A stretch of 10,079 nucleotides of DNA from Caulobacter sp. (GTDB lineage Bacteria > Pseudomonadota > Alphaproteobacteria > Caulobacterales > Caulobacteraceae), in contig JAQGIN010000340.1 in the NCBI GenBank assembly GCA_028291125.1, positions 1-10,079 on the forward strand, written 5' to 3'. Shown here piece after piece: positions 1 through 5,658 of the stretch (positions are counted from its first letter, which is position 1; every line of letters starts with the position of its first letter). The notes beneath the pieces were generated by a model that was given only the letters and a program-made list of their open reading frames with translations, searched no databases and was not told the origin of the DNA. Position numbers and translations under genes: made by a program.

Positions 1-795
1 CTGCCGCTGACCGGCCTGATCCTGACCCGGGTCGACGGCGACGGTCGCGGCGGCGCGGCGCTGTCGATGCGCCACGTCACAGGCCTGCCGATCAAGTTCC
101 TCGGGGCCGGCGAGAAGATCGACGCCCTGGACGTGTTCGACGCCCGCCGCGTCGCCGGCCGCATCCTCGGCCAGGGCGACGTCGTGGCCCTGGTCGAACG
201 CGCCGCCCAGGACCTCGACCAGGCCCAGGCCGAGCGCATGGCCAAGAAGCTGGCCAAGGGCCAGTTCGACCTCGACGACCTGTCGGCCCAGCTGTCACAG
301 ATGCAGAAGATGGGCGGCATGGAAGGCATCATGGGCCTGCTGCCCGGGGTGCAGAAGGTCAAGAAACAGATCGCCGAGTCCGGCGTCGACGACAGCGTCT
401 TCCGCCGCCAGCAGGCGATCATCAGCTCGATGACCAAGCAGGAGCGCAAGAAGCCCGACATCCTGGCCGCCTCGCGCAAGCGCCGCATCGCCGCCGGTTC
501 CGGCGTCGACGTCGCCGAGGTCAACCGCCTGCTCAAGCAGCACCGGCAGATGGCCGACATGTTCAAGGCGATGAGCAAGGACGGCGGCAAGTCGATGGCC
601 CGCATGGCCGGCATGCTCGGCGGCGGCGACATGTCGCGCCTCAAGGCCATGGGCGGCGGCAAGGTCGCCCCGCCCTCACAAGATGCGCTGGGGGGCCAAG
701 GCCTTCCTGGCCTGCCCGGTCTTCCGGGCGCCGCTCCCAAGCCCGGCCTGCTGCCGGGCCTCGGCGGCGGCTTCAACCCGTTCAAGAAATCCTAG
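1..795 (+). CDS. ffh: Signal recognition particle protein Ffh (C-terminal part)
   Basis: Ffh is the GTPase of the bacterial signal recognition particle; with 4.5S RNA it delivers nascent membrane proteins to FtsY. The frame is open from the first base, so the start and most of the N and G domains lie outside the window; 264 residues remain. Fragment residues 9-21 carry the G4 region TRVDGDGRGGAAL (Arg replaces the usual TKxD Lys, which I recall as common in Alphaproteobacteria), followed by GLPIKFLGAGEKIDAL, the G/M junction. The Met-rich M domain follows, with the SRP-RNA-binding stretch SRKRRIAAGSG at about 158-168. The tail is rich in Gly, Pro and Leu (GLPGLPGLPG) and ends in FNPFKKS. The stop is TAG, 28 bp before rpsP, which fits one transcript with rpsP and rimM. 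Identity is very secure. Confidence 0.97.
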   Translation: MPLTGLILTRVDGDGRGGAALSMRHVTGLPIKFLGAGEKIDALDVFDARRVAGRILGQGDVVALVERAAQDLDQAQAERMAKKLAKGQFDLDDLSAQLSQMQKMGGMEGIMGLLPGVQKVKKQIAESGVDDSVFRRQQAIISSMTKQERKKPDILAASRKRRIAAGSGVDVAEVNRLLKQHRQMADMFKAMSKDGGKSMARMAGMLGGGDMSRLKAMGGGKVAPPSQDALGGQGLPGLPGLPGAAPKPGLLPGLGGGFNPFKKS

Positions 796-823
796 AACCC
801 GAACAACGTAAGGACTCCCTCCC

Positions 824-1480
824 ATGCTGAAGATTCGTCTCGCCCGCGGCGGCGCCAAGAAGCGCCCCTACTATTCGATCGTCGTCGCCGACAGCCACTC
901 GCCCCGCGATGGCCGCTTCATCGAGAAGGTGGGCACCTACAACCCGCTGCTGAAGAAGGACGACCCGACCCGCGTCACCCTGAAGGTCGAGTCGATCCAG
1001 GCCTGGATCGCCAAGGGCGCCCAGCCGACCGACCGCGTCGCCCGCTTCCTGGCCGCCGAAGGCCTGGCCCAGTGGACCCACGGCAACAACCCCAAGAAGG
1101 GCGAGCCGGGCAAGAAGGCCCTGGAACGCGTCGCCGAACGCGCCCAGCGCGACACCGATCGCGTCGCCGCCGACGCCCAGGCCAAGGAAGACGCCAAGCA
1201 GGCCGCCGCCGACGCCGCTGAAGCCGCCGCGGCCGCCGCCGCCGAAGCCGCCGCCGCTCCGGCCCCGGAACCGGTCGCCGAAGACGCCCCGGTCGAAGCC
1301 GCTGCCGAAGAAGCTCCGGCTGCTGAAGAAGCCGCTGTCGCTGAAGAAGCGCCCGCCGCCGAAGAAGCCCCGGCCGCCGAAGCTGTCGCCGAGGAGGCTC
1401 CGGCCGCCGAAGCCGCCGCTGAAGAGGCCGCCCCGGCCGCTGAAGAGGCCGCCCCGGCCGCTGAAGAGACCGAAGCCTAA
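824..1480 (+). CDS. rpsP: 30S ribosomal protein bS16 with long Ala/Glu tail
   Basis: Component of the 30S subunit that stabilises folding of the 16S rRNA 5' and central domains. The conserved S16 core is residues 1 to about 82, opening MLKIRLARGGAKKRPYYSIV and including DGRFIEKVGTYNPL. The start ATG has an AAGGA Shine-Dalgarno at 810-814, 9 nt upstream. E. coli S16 has 82 residues; this one has 218. Residues 83-126 form a charged linker (KKGEPGKKALERVAERAQRD). Residues 127-218 consist only of Ala, Glu, Pro, Val, Asp and Thr, in AEEAPAAEEA-type repeats, probably acidic and disordered or helical. Extended S16 tails are, as I recall, known in Caulobacter relatives, but this one is large. The gene lies in the ffh-rpsP-rimM block. 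Core identity is certain; the role of the tail is unknown. Confidence 0.97.
   Translation: MLKIRLARGGAKKRPYYSIVVADSHSPRDGRFIEKVGTYNPLLKKDDPTRVTLKVESIQAWIAKGAQPTDRVARFLAAEGLAQWTHGNNPKKGEPGKKALERVAERAQRDTDRVAADAQAKEDAKQAAADAAEAAAAAAAEAAAAPAPEPVAEDAPVEAAAEEAPAAEEAAVAEEAPAAEEAPAAEAVAEEAPAAEAAAEEAAPAAEEAAPAAEETEA
1418..1468 (+). repeat. 21-bp tandem repeat in the rpsP tail
   Basis: Two exact 21-bp copies (1418-1438 and 1439-1459) plus nine bases of a third, in frame, each encoding AEEAAPA. Exact nucleotide identity suggests recent slippage or duplication in the tail coding region, which is otherwise built of degenerate Ala/Glu units. Confidence 0.85.
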
Positions 1481-1492
1481 ACCTACCTGTGT

Positions 1493-1522
1493 CGCCGCCC
1501 TGGCCTTCGAGCCGGGGCGGCG
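1493..1522 (+). terminator. GC-rich hairpin after rpsP, possible attenuator
   Basis: CGCCGCCC at 1493-1500 pairs with GGGCGGCG at 1515-1522. A U·G pair and GGC/GCC (1502-1504 with 1511-1513) extend it to a 12-bp stem closed by a 6-nt loop. It starts 12 nt after the rpsP stop. No T-run follows, so it is not a canonical intrinsic terminator; it may protect the rpsP 3' end or attenuate expression of rimM. Confidence 0.5.
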
Positions 1523-1535
1523 CGCGACCTCCCGT

Positions 1536-1613
1536 TTCCCCGGCGAAGGCCGGGGCCCAGGTGAAGCCCATGCGACGCTCCGGAGGACTCCGGGTCCCGG
1601 CCTTCGCCGGGAA
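1536..1613. repeat. REP-like palindromic element between rpsP and rimM
   Basis: Arms at 1536-1558 and 1592-1613 are reverse complements apart from one extra C and one substitution. Each arm folds on itself: CCCCGGC-GAAG-GCCGGGG on the left and CCCGGC-CTTC-GCCGGG on the right. Translated, the arms give SPAKAGAQ and VPAFAG, the signature of palindromes dispersed through many proteobacterial genomes. It shares layout and core (GCGAAGGC, GGGACCC) with the element at 7798-7891 but differs in stem sequence, so the two are probably different subtypes. Confidence 0.75.
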
Positions 1614-1642
1614 GGCGGCGGTGGGTGCGGTGTTTCGAGCCC

Positions 1643-2185
1643 ATGACCGACAAGCCCTCCGAACCTCTGATCGTCGTCGGCCGCGTCGCCGGCGGCTTTG
1701 GCGTGCGCGGCGAGGTGCGGATCTCGACCTATACCGAAAGCCCGATGAGCGTGGCGGCCTTCAAGGCCCTGCTGCGCCAGGACGGCTCGCCGGCCCTGAC
1801 CATCCAGTCGGCCCGCGCCGTCAAGGACGCCATCATCGCCCGCTGCGTCGGCATCGACGACAAGACCGCCGCCGACGCCCTGCGCGGCCTGCGCCTCTAC
1901 GTGCCGCGCGCCGCCCTGCCCGAGCCGGACGAGGACGAATTCTATCTGACCGACCTGGTCGAGCTCGAGGTCCGCCACGTCGAGACCGGGGCGGCGATCG
2001 GCAAGGTCAAGAGCGTGCAGAACTTCGGGGCCGGCGACCTCTTGGAGATCACCCCGCCCAATGGCGGCCCGACCTGGTTCCTGCCCTTCACCCGCGCCGC
2101 CGTGCCCGAGGTGAAGCTGGCCGAGCGCTTGATCCTGGCCGATCCGCCGGTTCTGGTGGAAGGCGATCCGGCCGTTGATGGATAG
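1643..2185 (+). CDS. rimM: Ribosome maturation factor RimM
   Basis: RimM binds 30S precursors (through S19) and helps mature the 16S rRNA 3' domain. With ATG at 1643 the protein has 180 residues, the usual size. The N-terminal RimM domain shows VVGRVAGGFGVRGEVRI at residues 11-27. The C-terminal PRC-barrel begins near FYLTDLVELEV (100-110) and contains GAGDLLEI (129-136) and WFLPF (145-149). An in-frame GTG at 1625 would add six residues and has a better spaced ribosome site (GGGAAGG, 1609-1615) than the ATG, so the start is uncertain. The gene is 162 nt downstream of rpsP, across a hairpin and a palindromic repeat. The expected next genes, trmD and rplS, are absent; tesB lies downstream, facing it. 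Confidence 0.95.
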   Translation: MTDKPSEPLIVVGRVAGGFGVRGEVRISTYTESPMSVAAFKALLRQDGSPALTIQSARAVKDAIIARCVGIDDKTAADALRGLRLYVPRAALPEPDEDEFYLTDLVELEVRHVETGAAIGKVKSVQNFGAGDLLEITPPNGGPTWFLPFTRAAVPEVKLAERLILADPPVLVEGDPAVDG

Positions 2186-2187
2186 AG

Positions 2188-2256
2188 CGGGGACAGGCAC
2201 TCACCCACGACGCTCTGCGATCTGGACTGACGATAGGGGGTGAGTGCCTGTCCCCG
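2188..2256. repeat. 19-bp perfect inverted repeat between rimM and tesB
   Basis: CGGGGACAGGCACTCACCC (2188-2206) is the exact reverse complement of 2238-2256, with a 31-nt loop. Outside these arms, 2177-2187 and 2257-2266 continue the pairing imperfectly, so the full stem could reach about 29 bp and include the rimM stop codon. It lies between two convergent genes and may act as a bidirectional terminator, though neither side has a clear T-run. GGGGACAGGCAC-type palindromes are, as I recall, dispersed repeats in many bacteria; this is not verified here. Confidence 0.8.
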
Positions 2257-2287
2257 TCCATCTATCCCCGTCTATCGATCCTGGACC

Positions 2288-3142
2288 CTACCCCTTCACC
2301 CGCATCAGGCATTCCTGGGCCACCGAGGCGACCAGGGTTCCGTCCTTGGCGAACATCTGGCCGCGCACCAGGCCGCGGCCCTGCGAGGCCGACGGGCTGT
2401 CCTGGGCGAACAGCATCCAGTCGTTGAAGTCGAACGGCCGGTGGAACCACATGGCGTGGTCGAGGCTGGCGGCCTGCAGGCCCGGCGTGGTCCAGATCAG
2501 GCCGTGCGGTCGCAGGGCGCTTTCCATGAAGGCCATGTCCGAGGCGTAGGCCAGGGCCGCCTGCTGCAGCTTGACGTCGTCGCCGATCGGGGCCCGGGCC
2601 CGCATCCACACCTGCTTCTCGGCCGGCTTCTTGACCGGGGCGACGGGGTTTTGCGGATCGACCCAGCGCACCTCGATCGGGCGGGGCTTGTCCATGAAGG
2701 CCAGCATCTTCGGATGGATCTGGTCGCCCAGCGAGCGCAGGAACTCGCCCTCGGTCGGCACGGTCAGCGGCTCCGGCGCGTCGGGCATTGGCAACTGGTG
2801 CTCGAAGCCGGTCTCGAGGCTCTGGAACGAGCAGGCCAGGTTGAAGATCTGCTCGCCGTGCTGGATGGCGGCCACCCGGCGGGTGGTGAAGGTGCCGCCG
2901 TCGCGGGCCCGCTCGACCTCGTACAGCACCGGGGCGTTCACATCGCCCGGGCGGATGAAATAGGCGTGCAGCGAGTGGCAGACCCGGTCGGGCACGGTGC
3001 GATAGGCGGCCATCAGCGCCTGGGCGATGACCAGGCCGCCGAAGATCCGCGGGAACCCGTCATTGGGGCTGATGCCCCGGAACAGGTTCACCTCGATCGG
3101 TTCGAGGTCGAGGATTTCGGCGAGGTTCACGGGAGTCTGCAT
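2288..3142 (-). CDS. tesB: Acyl-CoA thioesterase II (TesB)
   Basis: Hydrolyses acyl-CoA, mainly medium and long chain, to free fatty acid and CoA in the cytoplasm. The 284 residues match the usual TesB length (286 in E. coli) and the double-hotdog layout. The first hotdog has LFRGISPNDGFPRIFGGLVIAQAL; the second has LAYASDMAFMESAL, SLDHAMWFHRPF and LVASVAQECLMR. Aligned by eye with the E. coli triad D204/T228/Q278, the residues are D202, S226 and Q276 with identical spacing; Ser for Thr is a conservative change. The ATG at 3142 has GGAGG close upstream (3147-3151); a TTG at 3178 would add 12 non-conserved residues. It faces rimM, 102 bp away. Three single-hotdog thioesterase genes follow on the same strand upstream, so acyl-CoA handling is a local theme. 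Confidence 0.95.
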   Translation of the reverse strand: MQTPVNLAEILDLEPIEVNLFRGISPNDGFPRIFGGLVIAQALMAAYRTVPDRVCHSLHAYFIRPGDVNAPVLYEVERARDGGTFTTRRVAAIQHGEQIFNLACSFQSLETGFEHQLPMPDAPEPLTVPTEGEFLRSLGDQIHPKMLAFMDKPRPIEVRWVDPQNPVAPVKKPAEKQVWMRARAPIGDDVKLQQAALAYASDMAFMESALRPHGLIWTTPGLQAASLDHAMWFHRPFDFNDWMLFAQDSPSASQGRGLVRGQMFAKDGTLVASVAQECLMRVKG

Positions 3143-3286
3143 GGGCCCTCCGTTAGTCGTCGACGGCGCGGGGGGCAAGTCGCGAGCTTGCGCCGGGGCT
3201 GGGCCGGCGCGAAGGGCGGGGTCTGATGAAGGGGGAGAAGGGGTCCCCGGGGTCGGGGGATCGGCGGCGGACCGACATCGATCGTT

Positions 3287-3304
3287 TGGCGCGCTGGCGC
3301 GCCA
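3287..3304. repeat. GC palindrome TGGCGCGC / GCGCGCCA
   Basis: Eight-base arms (3287-3294 and 3297-3304) around TG, or seven-base arms with a CTGG loop. It lies downstream of the 32-aa gene on the - strand. No T-run follows on that strand, so a terminator role is only possible. Confidence 0.45.
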
Positions 3305-3306
3305 TG

Positions 3307-3362
3307 CTCCACCGGGCGGCCATTCGGTCTGGAAGACCTTTAGGGCGCGGATCCCGGTGGAG
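3307..3362 (-). terminator. Long-range inverted repeat downstream of the 32-aa gene
   Basis: CTCCACCGGG (3307-3316) is the exact reverse complement of 3353-3362. The 36-nt interior contains a smaller GGTCT-GGA-AGACC hairpin (3326-3338). It starts 14 nt beyond the stop of the 32-aa gene, so it could be a structured 3' end, protecting or terminating that transcript. There is no U-tract, so the terminator call is tentative. Confidence 0.4.
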
Positions 3363-3376
3363 TTAGAGGCGCCGCA

Positions 3377-3475
3377 TTAGACGCCGGCTTGGACGATGGC
3401 GGCGATGGCGACGAGCGGCAGAACGGCGAGCACCAGGCTGGCGAAACCGCTGAAGGCGTTGGTGGTGAAGGTCAT
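3377..3475 (-). CDS. Putative 32-aa hydrophobic mini-protein
   Basis: An ATG at 3475 opens 32 codons ending in TAA. The N-terminus is MTFTTNAFSG. Residues 11-28 are almost all hydrophobic (FASLVLAVLPLVAIAAIV), enough for one membrane helix with a central Pro, and the end is QAGV. AGGGA lies upstream at about 10 nt spacing (near 3485-3489). Codons end almost always in G or C, like the neighbouring genes. A structured region follows the stop and an AT-rich, palindrome-dense region precedes the start, as expected of an independent small transcript. I do not recognise a family. It could be a small membrane protein, a toxin-like peptide or a chance frame; coding is more likely than not. Confidence 0.55.
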   Translation of the reverse strand: MTFTTNAFSGFASLVLAVLPLVAIAAIVQAGV

Positions 3476-3555
3476 GGTCTTGGTCCCTGTTGTGGTCCGG
3501 CGCGACAACCGCGTCCGGTGAACAGGGGTATAGGGCGGCCTCTTGGTGAATACCC

Positions 3556-3652
3556 GTTACCTTTGCGTCATGACGCGTTTTTAAGAAACTTTCCTACCAG
3601 TAACCTGCATTACGACGGCGTAATGTTGTGGTTACCAACGGTAATGACGCAA
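3556..3652 (-). promoter_or_regulatory. Palindrome-dense operator-like region
   Basis: The 120 bases 3541-3660 are 44% GC by my count, far below the surroundings. The palindromes are GCGTCATGACGC (3565-3576, perfect), CATTACG-N4-CGTAATG (3608-3625, perfect arms) and TTACC-AAC-GGTAA (3632-3644). TTGCGTCAT (3563-3571) recurs inverted at 3644-3652. GTTACC-like hexamers also occur at 3556 and 3600. It lies 81 bp or more upstream of the 32-aa gene, on its strand, and just downstream of a PaaI-like gene. On the - strand CTATACC near 3529-3535 could be a -10 element, but no good -35 is seen. Most likely binding sites for one or two dimeric regulators of the small gene. Confidence 0.5.
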
Positions 3653-3687
3653 GATTTCTCCTCAACCGTCGCCATGGCGAGCCGTCT

Positions 3688-4107
3688 TCAGTCCTCGGTG
3701 GGCGTCAGCAGGAAGTGGCCGCGCAGGGCGGCGATCGGCGCGGCCCGCTGCTCCTGCCAGGCCTCGACATGGACGTTGGCGATGCGGCGGCCGATCTTCT
3801 TGATCTGGGCGCGGGCATAGGTGGTCAGCGGCCGGCCGGAGCGCAGATATTCGATCGACACGTCGATGGTTCGCGGCTGGCGGGCCAGGGGCTCGGCCAC
3901 CGACAGCTGGGCCAGGGCGGTCATCTCCATGAAGGCGCCCAGCACCCCGCCGTGAATGGCCGGCAGCAGCGGATTGCCGACCAGGTGGTCGCTGAACGGC
4001 AGGAGGGTGGTCATCTCGTCGCCGGCCAGCTCGGCCCGCATGCCGAGGAACCGCGCATAGGGGATCGCGCCGAGCACGGCGGTCAGGCGGCTATCGGCGT
4101 CGCTCAT
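3688..4107 (-). CDS. PaaI-family hotdog thioesterase
   Basis: A 139-residue single-hotdog protein of the usual PaaI/4HBT length, expected to hydrolyse an acyl- or aryl-CoA in the cytoplasm as a dimer or tetramer. The signature is HGGVLGAFMEMTAL: H52-G53-G54 at the start of the central hotdog helix and E61 where PaaI proteins place the catalytic Asp or Glu. Further hotdog strands read TIDVSIEYLRSGRP and ARAQIKKIGRRIANVHVEAW. The ATG at 4107 overlaps the TGA of the upstream thioesterase gene as ATGA, so the two are probably translationally coupled and may act together, possibly as a heteromer. Substrate cannot be told from sequence. Confidence 0.9.
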   Translation of the reverse strand: MSDADSRLTAVLGAIPYARFLGMRAELAGDEMTTLLPFSDHLVGNPLLPAIHGGVLGAFMEMTALAQLSVAEPLARQPRTIDVSIEYLRSGRPLTTYARAQIKKIGRRIANVHVEAWQEQRAAPIAALRGHFLLTPTED

Positions 4108-4601
4108 GCCTTGGCCTTTCCGCCAGCCTTGGCGCGCGGCGGCTTCAGATTGGCCCCCGACGGCCGCCCGGCGCTGGAATCGAGCATGAAGGCGGCCTGG
4201 GACGAGGCCACCGGGTCGTCGGGGTCGCGGTCATAGGCCACGGCCCGGACGAAGGCCACCGAGCGGGTGATCTTGTAGCAATGGGCGCGGGCGAACAGGT
4301 CCAGGCCCGGCTCGGCCGGCCGCATATAGTCGATGCGCAGGTCCAGCGTGGCGATCGAGGTGAAGGCCTCCAGCGCCGCCTGCACCGCCTGGCCGCTGGC
4401 GTGGTCGAGCAGGGTGGTGACCACGCCGCCGGCGATCACCCCGGTCTGCGGATCGCCGATGATCTCCGGCCGGTAGGGCACGGTCAGCACGGCCACGGCC
4501 GGCTCGATCGACAGGGTGCGGAAGCCCAGGGCCTTGGCCTGGGGGCTGCCCGCGTTCATCGCCGCCGCGATCTGACGGGTCTGCTCAAGATGATCGCTCA
4601 T
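4104..4601 (-). CDS. PaaI-like hotdog thioesterase with AGG variant
   Basis: A 165-residue hotdog protein. The central motif is TGVIAGGVVTTLLDHASG: A57-G58-G59 replaces the common HGG, while acidic D66 is kept. Later strands read LDLRIDYMRPAEPG and KITRSVAFVRAVAYD, typical of acyl-CoA thioesterases of this superfamily. The C-terminus carries a basic tail (PPRAKAGGKAKA) of unknown role. I chose ATG 4601 (MSDHLEQ); in-frame ATG 4631 and GTG 4637 would add 10 or 12 residues not obviously conserved, and none has a strong ribosome site. The gene is divergent from the exonuclease and ends in an ATGA overlap with the next thioesterase. Function as a CoA thioesterase is inferred from fold motifs. Confidence 0.85.
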   Translation of the reverse strand: MSDHLEQTRQIAAAMNAGSPQAKALGFRTLSIEPAVAVLTVPYRPEIIGDPQTGVIAGGVVTTLLDHASGQAVQAALEAFTSIATLDLRIDYMRPAEPGLDLFARAHCYKITRSVAFVRAVAYDRDPDDPVASSQAAFMLDSSAGRPSGANLKPPRAKAGGKAKA

Positions 4602-4641
4602 GGATAAACTTATAGCCGGCCGCGTTCCCATATCCACCGTG
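4602..4641. promoter_or_regulatory. Very short divergent intergenic region
   Basis: Only 40 bp separate the chosen starts of the thioesterase (-) and the exonuclease (+). It contains ATAAACTTATAG (4603-4614), which gives a -10-like GCTATAAG on the - strand ending about 9 nt before that start codon. If used, the mRNA would be nearly leaderless. No clear -35 is visible on either strand; promoters may lie inside the opposite coding sequence. Confidence 0.3.
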
Positions 4642-5658
4642 ATGAAACCGCAAGACCTGCTCTGTCCGAAGCCCGCCGGCCTCTATTGCCCGCCCGGAGA
4701 CTTCTATATCGACCCCGTCCGGCCGGTGGACCGGGCGGTGATCACCCATGGCCACGCCGACCACGCTCGAGCCGGCCACGGCGTGGCGGCGGCGACGGCG
4801 GAAACCCTGGCGATCATGGCCGTCCGCTATGGCGAGGACTTCGCCGGCCGCCAGCAGGCCGTGCCCTATGGCCTCGGCCAAGGCTTCACCCTGAACGGCG
4901 TCGAGGTGTCGCTGGTCCCGGCCGGCCATGTGCTGGGCTCGGCCCAGGTGGTGGTGCGGTGGAAGGGCATGACCATCGTCGTATCCGGCGACTACAAGCG
5001 CCGCCGCGACCCGACCTGCAAGGCGTTTGAACCGACGCCCTGCGACGTCTTCGTCACCGAGGCCACCTTCGGCCTGCCGGTGTTCCGCCACCCCGACGAC
5101 GCCGGCCAGATCGCCGCCCTGCTGAAATCCGTCGTCCAGTTCCCCGAGCGCGCCCACATCGTCGGAGCCTACGCCCTGGGCAAGGCCCAGCGGGTGATCA
5201 AGCTGCTGCGCGAGGCCGGCTACGACCAGACCCTTTACGTGCACGGGGCGATGGAGCGACTCAACGCCCTCTATGAAGCCCACGGCGTCGACCTGGGCCC
5301 GCTGGCCCCGGCCACCACCAGCAAGACCAAGGCCGAATTCGCCGGGGCCATCGTCATCGCCCCGCCCTCGGCCCTGGCCGACCGCTGGTCGCGGCGCTTC
5401 CCCGACCCGGTCGACTGCTTCGCCTCCGGCTGGATGCGGGTGCGGGCCAGGGCCCGGCAGCGCGGCGTCGAGCTGCCGCTGATCATCTCCGACCACGCCG
5501 ACTGGGACGAGCTGACCGACACCCTGGATGAGCTGCGCCCCGGCGAGGTGTGGATCACCCACGGCCGCGAGGAGGCCCTGGAGCGCTGGTGCGCCCTGGC
5601 GGGCATTCCGGCCCGGGCCCTGCGCCTGGTCGGCTATGACGAGGAGGAGGGCGAATGA
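4642..5658 (+). CDS. Ligase-associated DNA exonuclease (MBL/beta-CASP fold)
   Basis: Metal-dependent nuclease of the SNM1/CPSF-like beta-CASP group, the family annotated as DNA ligase-associated exonuclease and expected to process DNA ends before sealing. With ATG 4642 it has 338 residues and the family's usual start (MKPQDLLCPKPAGLYCPPG). Metal ligands are visible: HGHADH at 36-41, GHVLGS with H96, SGDYKRR with D117, then the beta-CASP portion with SDHADWDEL (D284, H285) and WITHGRE (H307). An in-frame ATG at 4600 would add 14 residues and overlap the divergent start codon. The ATP-dependent ligase partner is downstream on the same strand but is separated by an opposing thioesterase gene, whose 3' end overlaps this one by 25 bp. 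Family assignment is strong; in-cell role is inferred from the family. Confidence 0.93.
   Translation: MKPQDLLCPKPAGLYCPPGDFYIDPVRPVDRAVITHGHADHARAGHGVAAATAETLAIMAVRYGEDFAGRQQAVPYGLGQGFTLNGVEVSLVPAGHVLGSAQVVVRWKGMTIVVSGDYKRRRDPTCKAFEPTPCDVFVTEATFGLPVFRHPDDAGQIAALLKSVVQFPERAHIVGAYALGKAQRVIKLLREAGYDQTLYVHGAMERLNALYEAHGVDLGPLAPATTSKTKAEFAGAIVIAPPSALADRWSRRFPDPVDCFASGWMRVRARARQRGVELPLIISDHADWDELTDTLDELRPGEVWITHGREEALERWCALAGIPARALRLVGYDEEEGE

Larger units (their letters stand above)
3143..3376. other. Gene-free spacer between tesB and the 32-aa gene
   Basis: This 234-bp stretch contains the tesB ribosome-binding site (3147-3151) and the inverted repeats listed separately. Open frames crossing it have no recognisable domains and overlap tesB out of frame. 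I see no convincing sigma-70 promoter for tesB, so tesB may depend partly on transcription from upstream genes on the - strand. Confidence 0.5.

Noticed and set aside
9..36. TRVD in Ffh considered as a damaged G4 nucleotide-binding motif
   Set aside because: Arg for Lys with the intact DGDGRGGAAL context is, to my knowledge, common in alphaproteobacterial Ffh, so it is a lineage trait and not decay.
1418..1468. Tandem repeat considered as a CRISPR-like or regulatory array
   Set aside because: The units are contiguous, in frame and encode AEEAAPA; there are no spacers. No CRISPR array, tRNA or rRNA gene was seen anywhere in the window.
782..2200. Long - strand open frame (472 codons) opposite rpsP and rimM, Gly/Phe rich in the middle
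   Set aside because: It is the antisense reading of the GC-rich Ala/Glu tail and of rimM. Both + strand genes are unmistakable, and the frame has no domain or ribosome site.
2240..3226. 328-codon + strand open frame opposite tesB
   Set aside because: It is antisense to an intact TesB with conserved catalytic residues, and no recognisable protein features are present.
3127..3312. Small - strand frame of 61 codons upstream of tesB
   Set aside because: It is Pro/Arg-rich, overlaps the tesB start out of frame, and shows no ribosome site or plausible start context.
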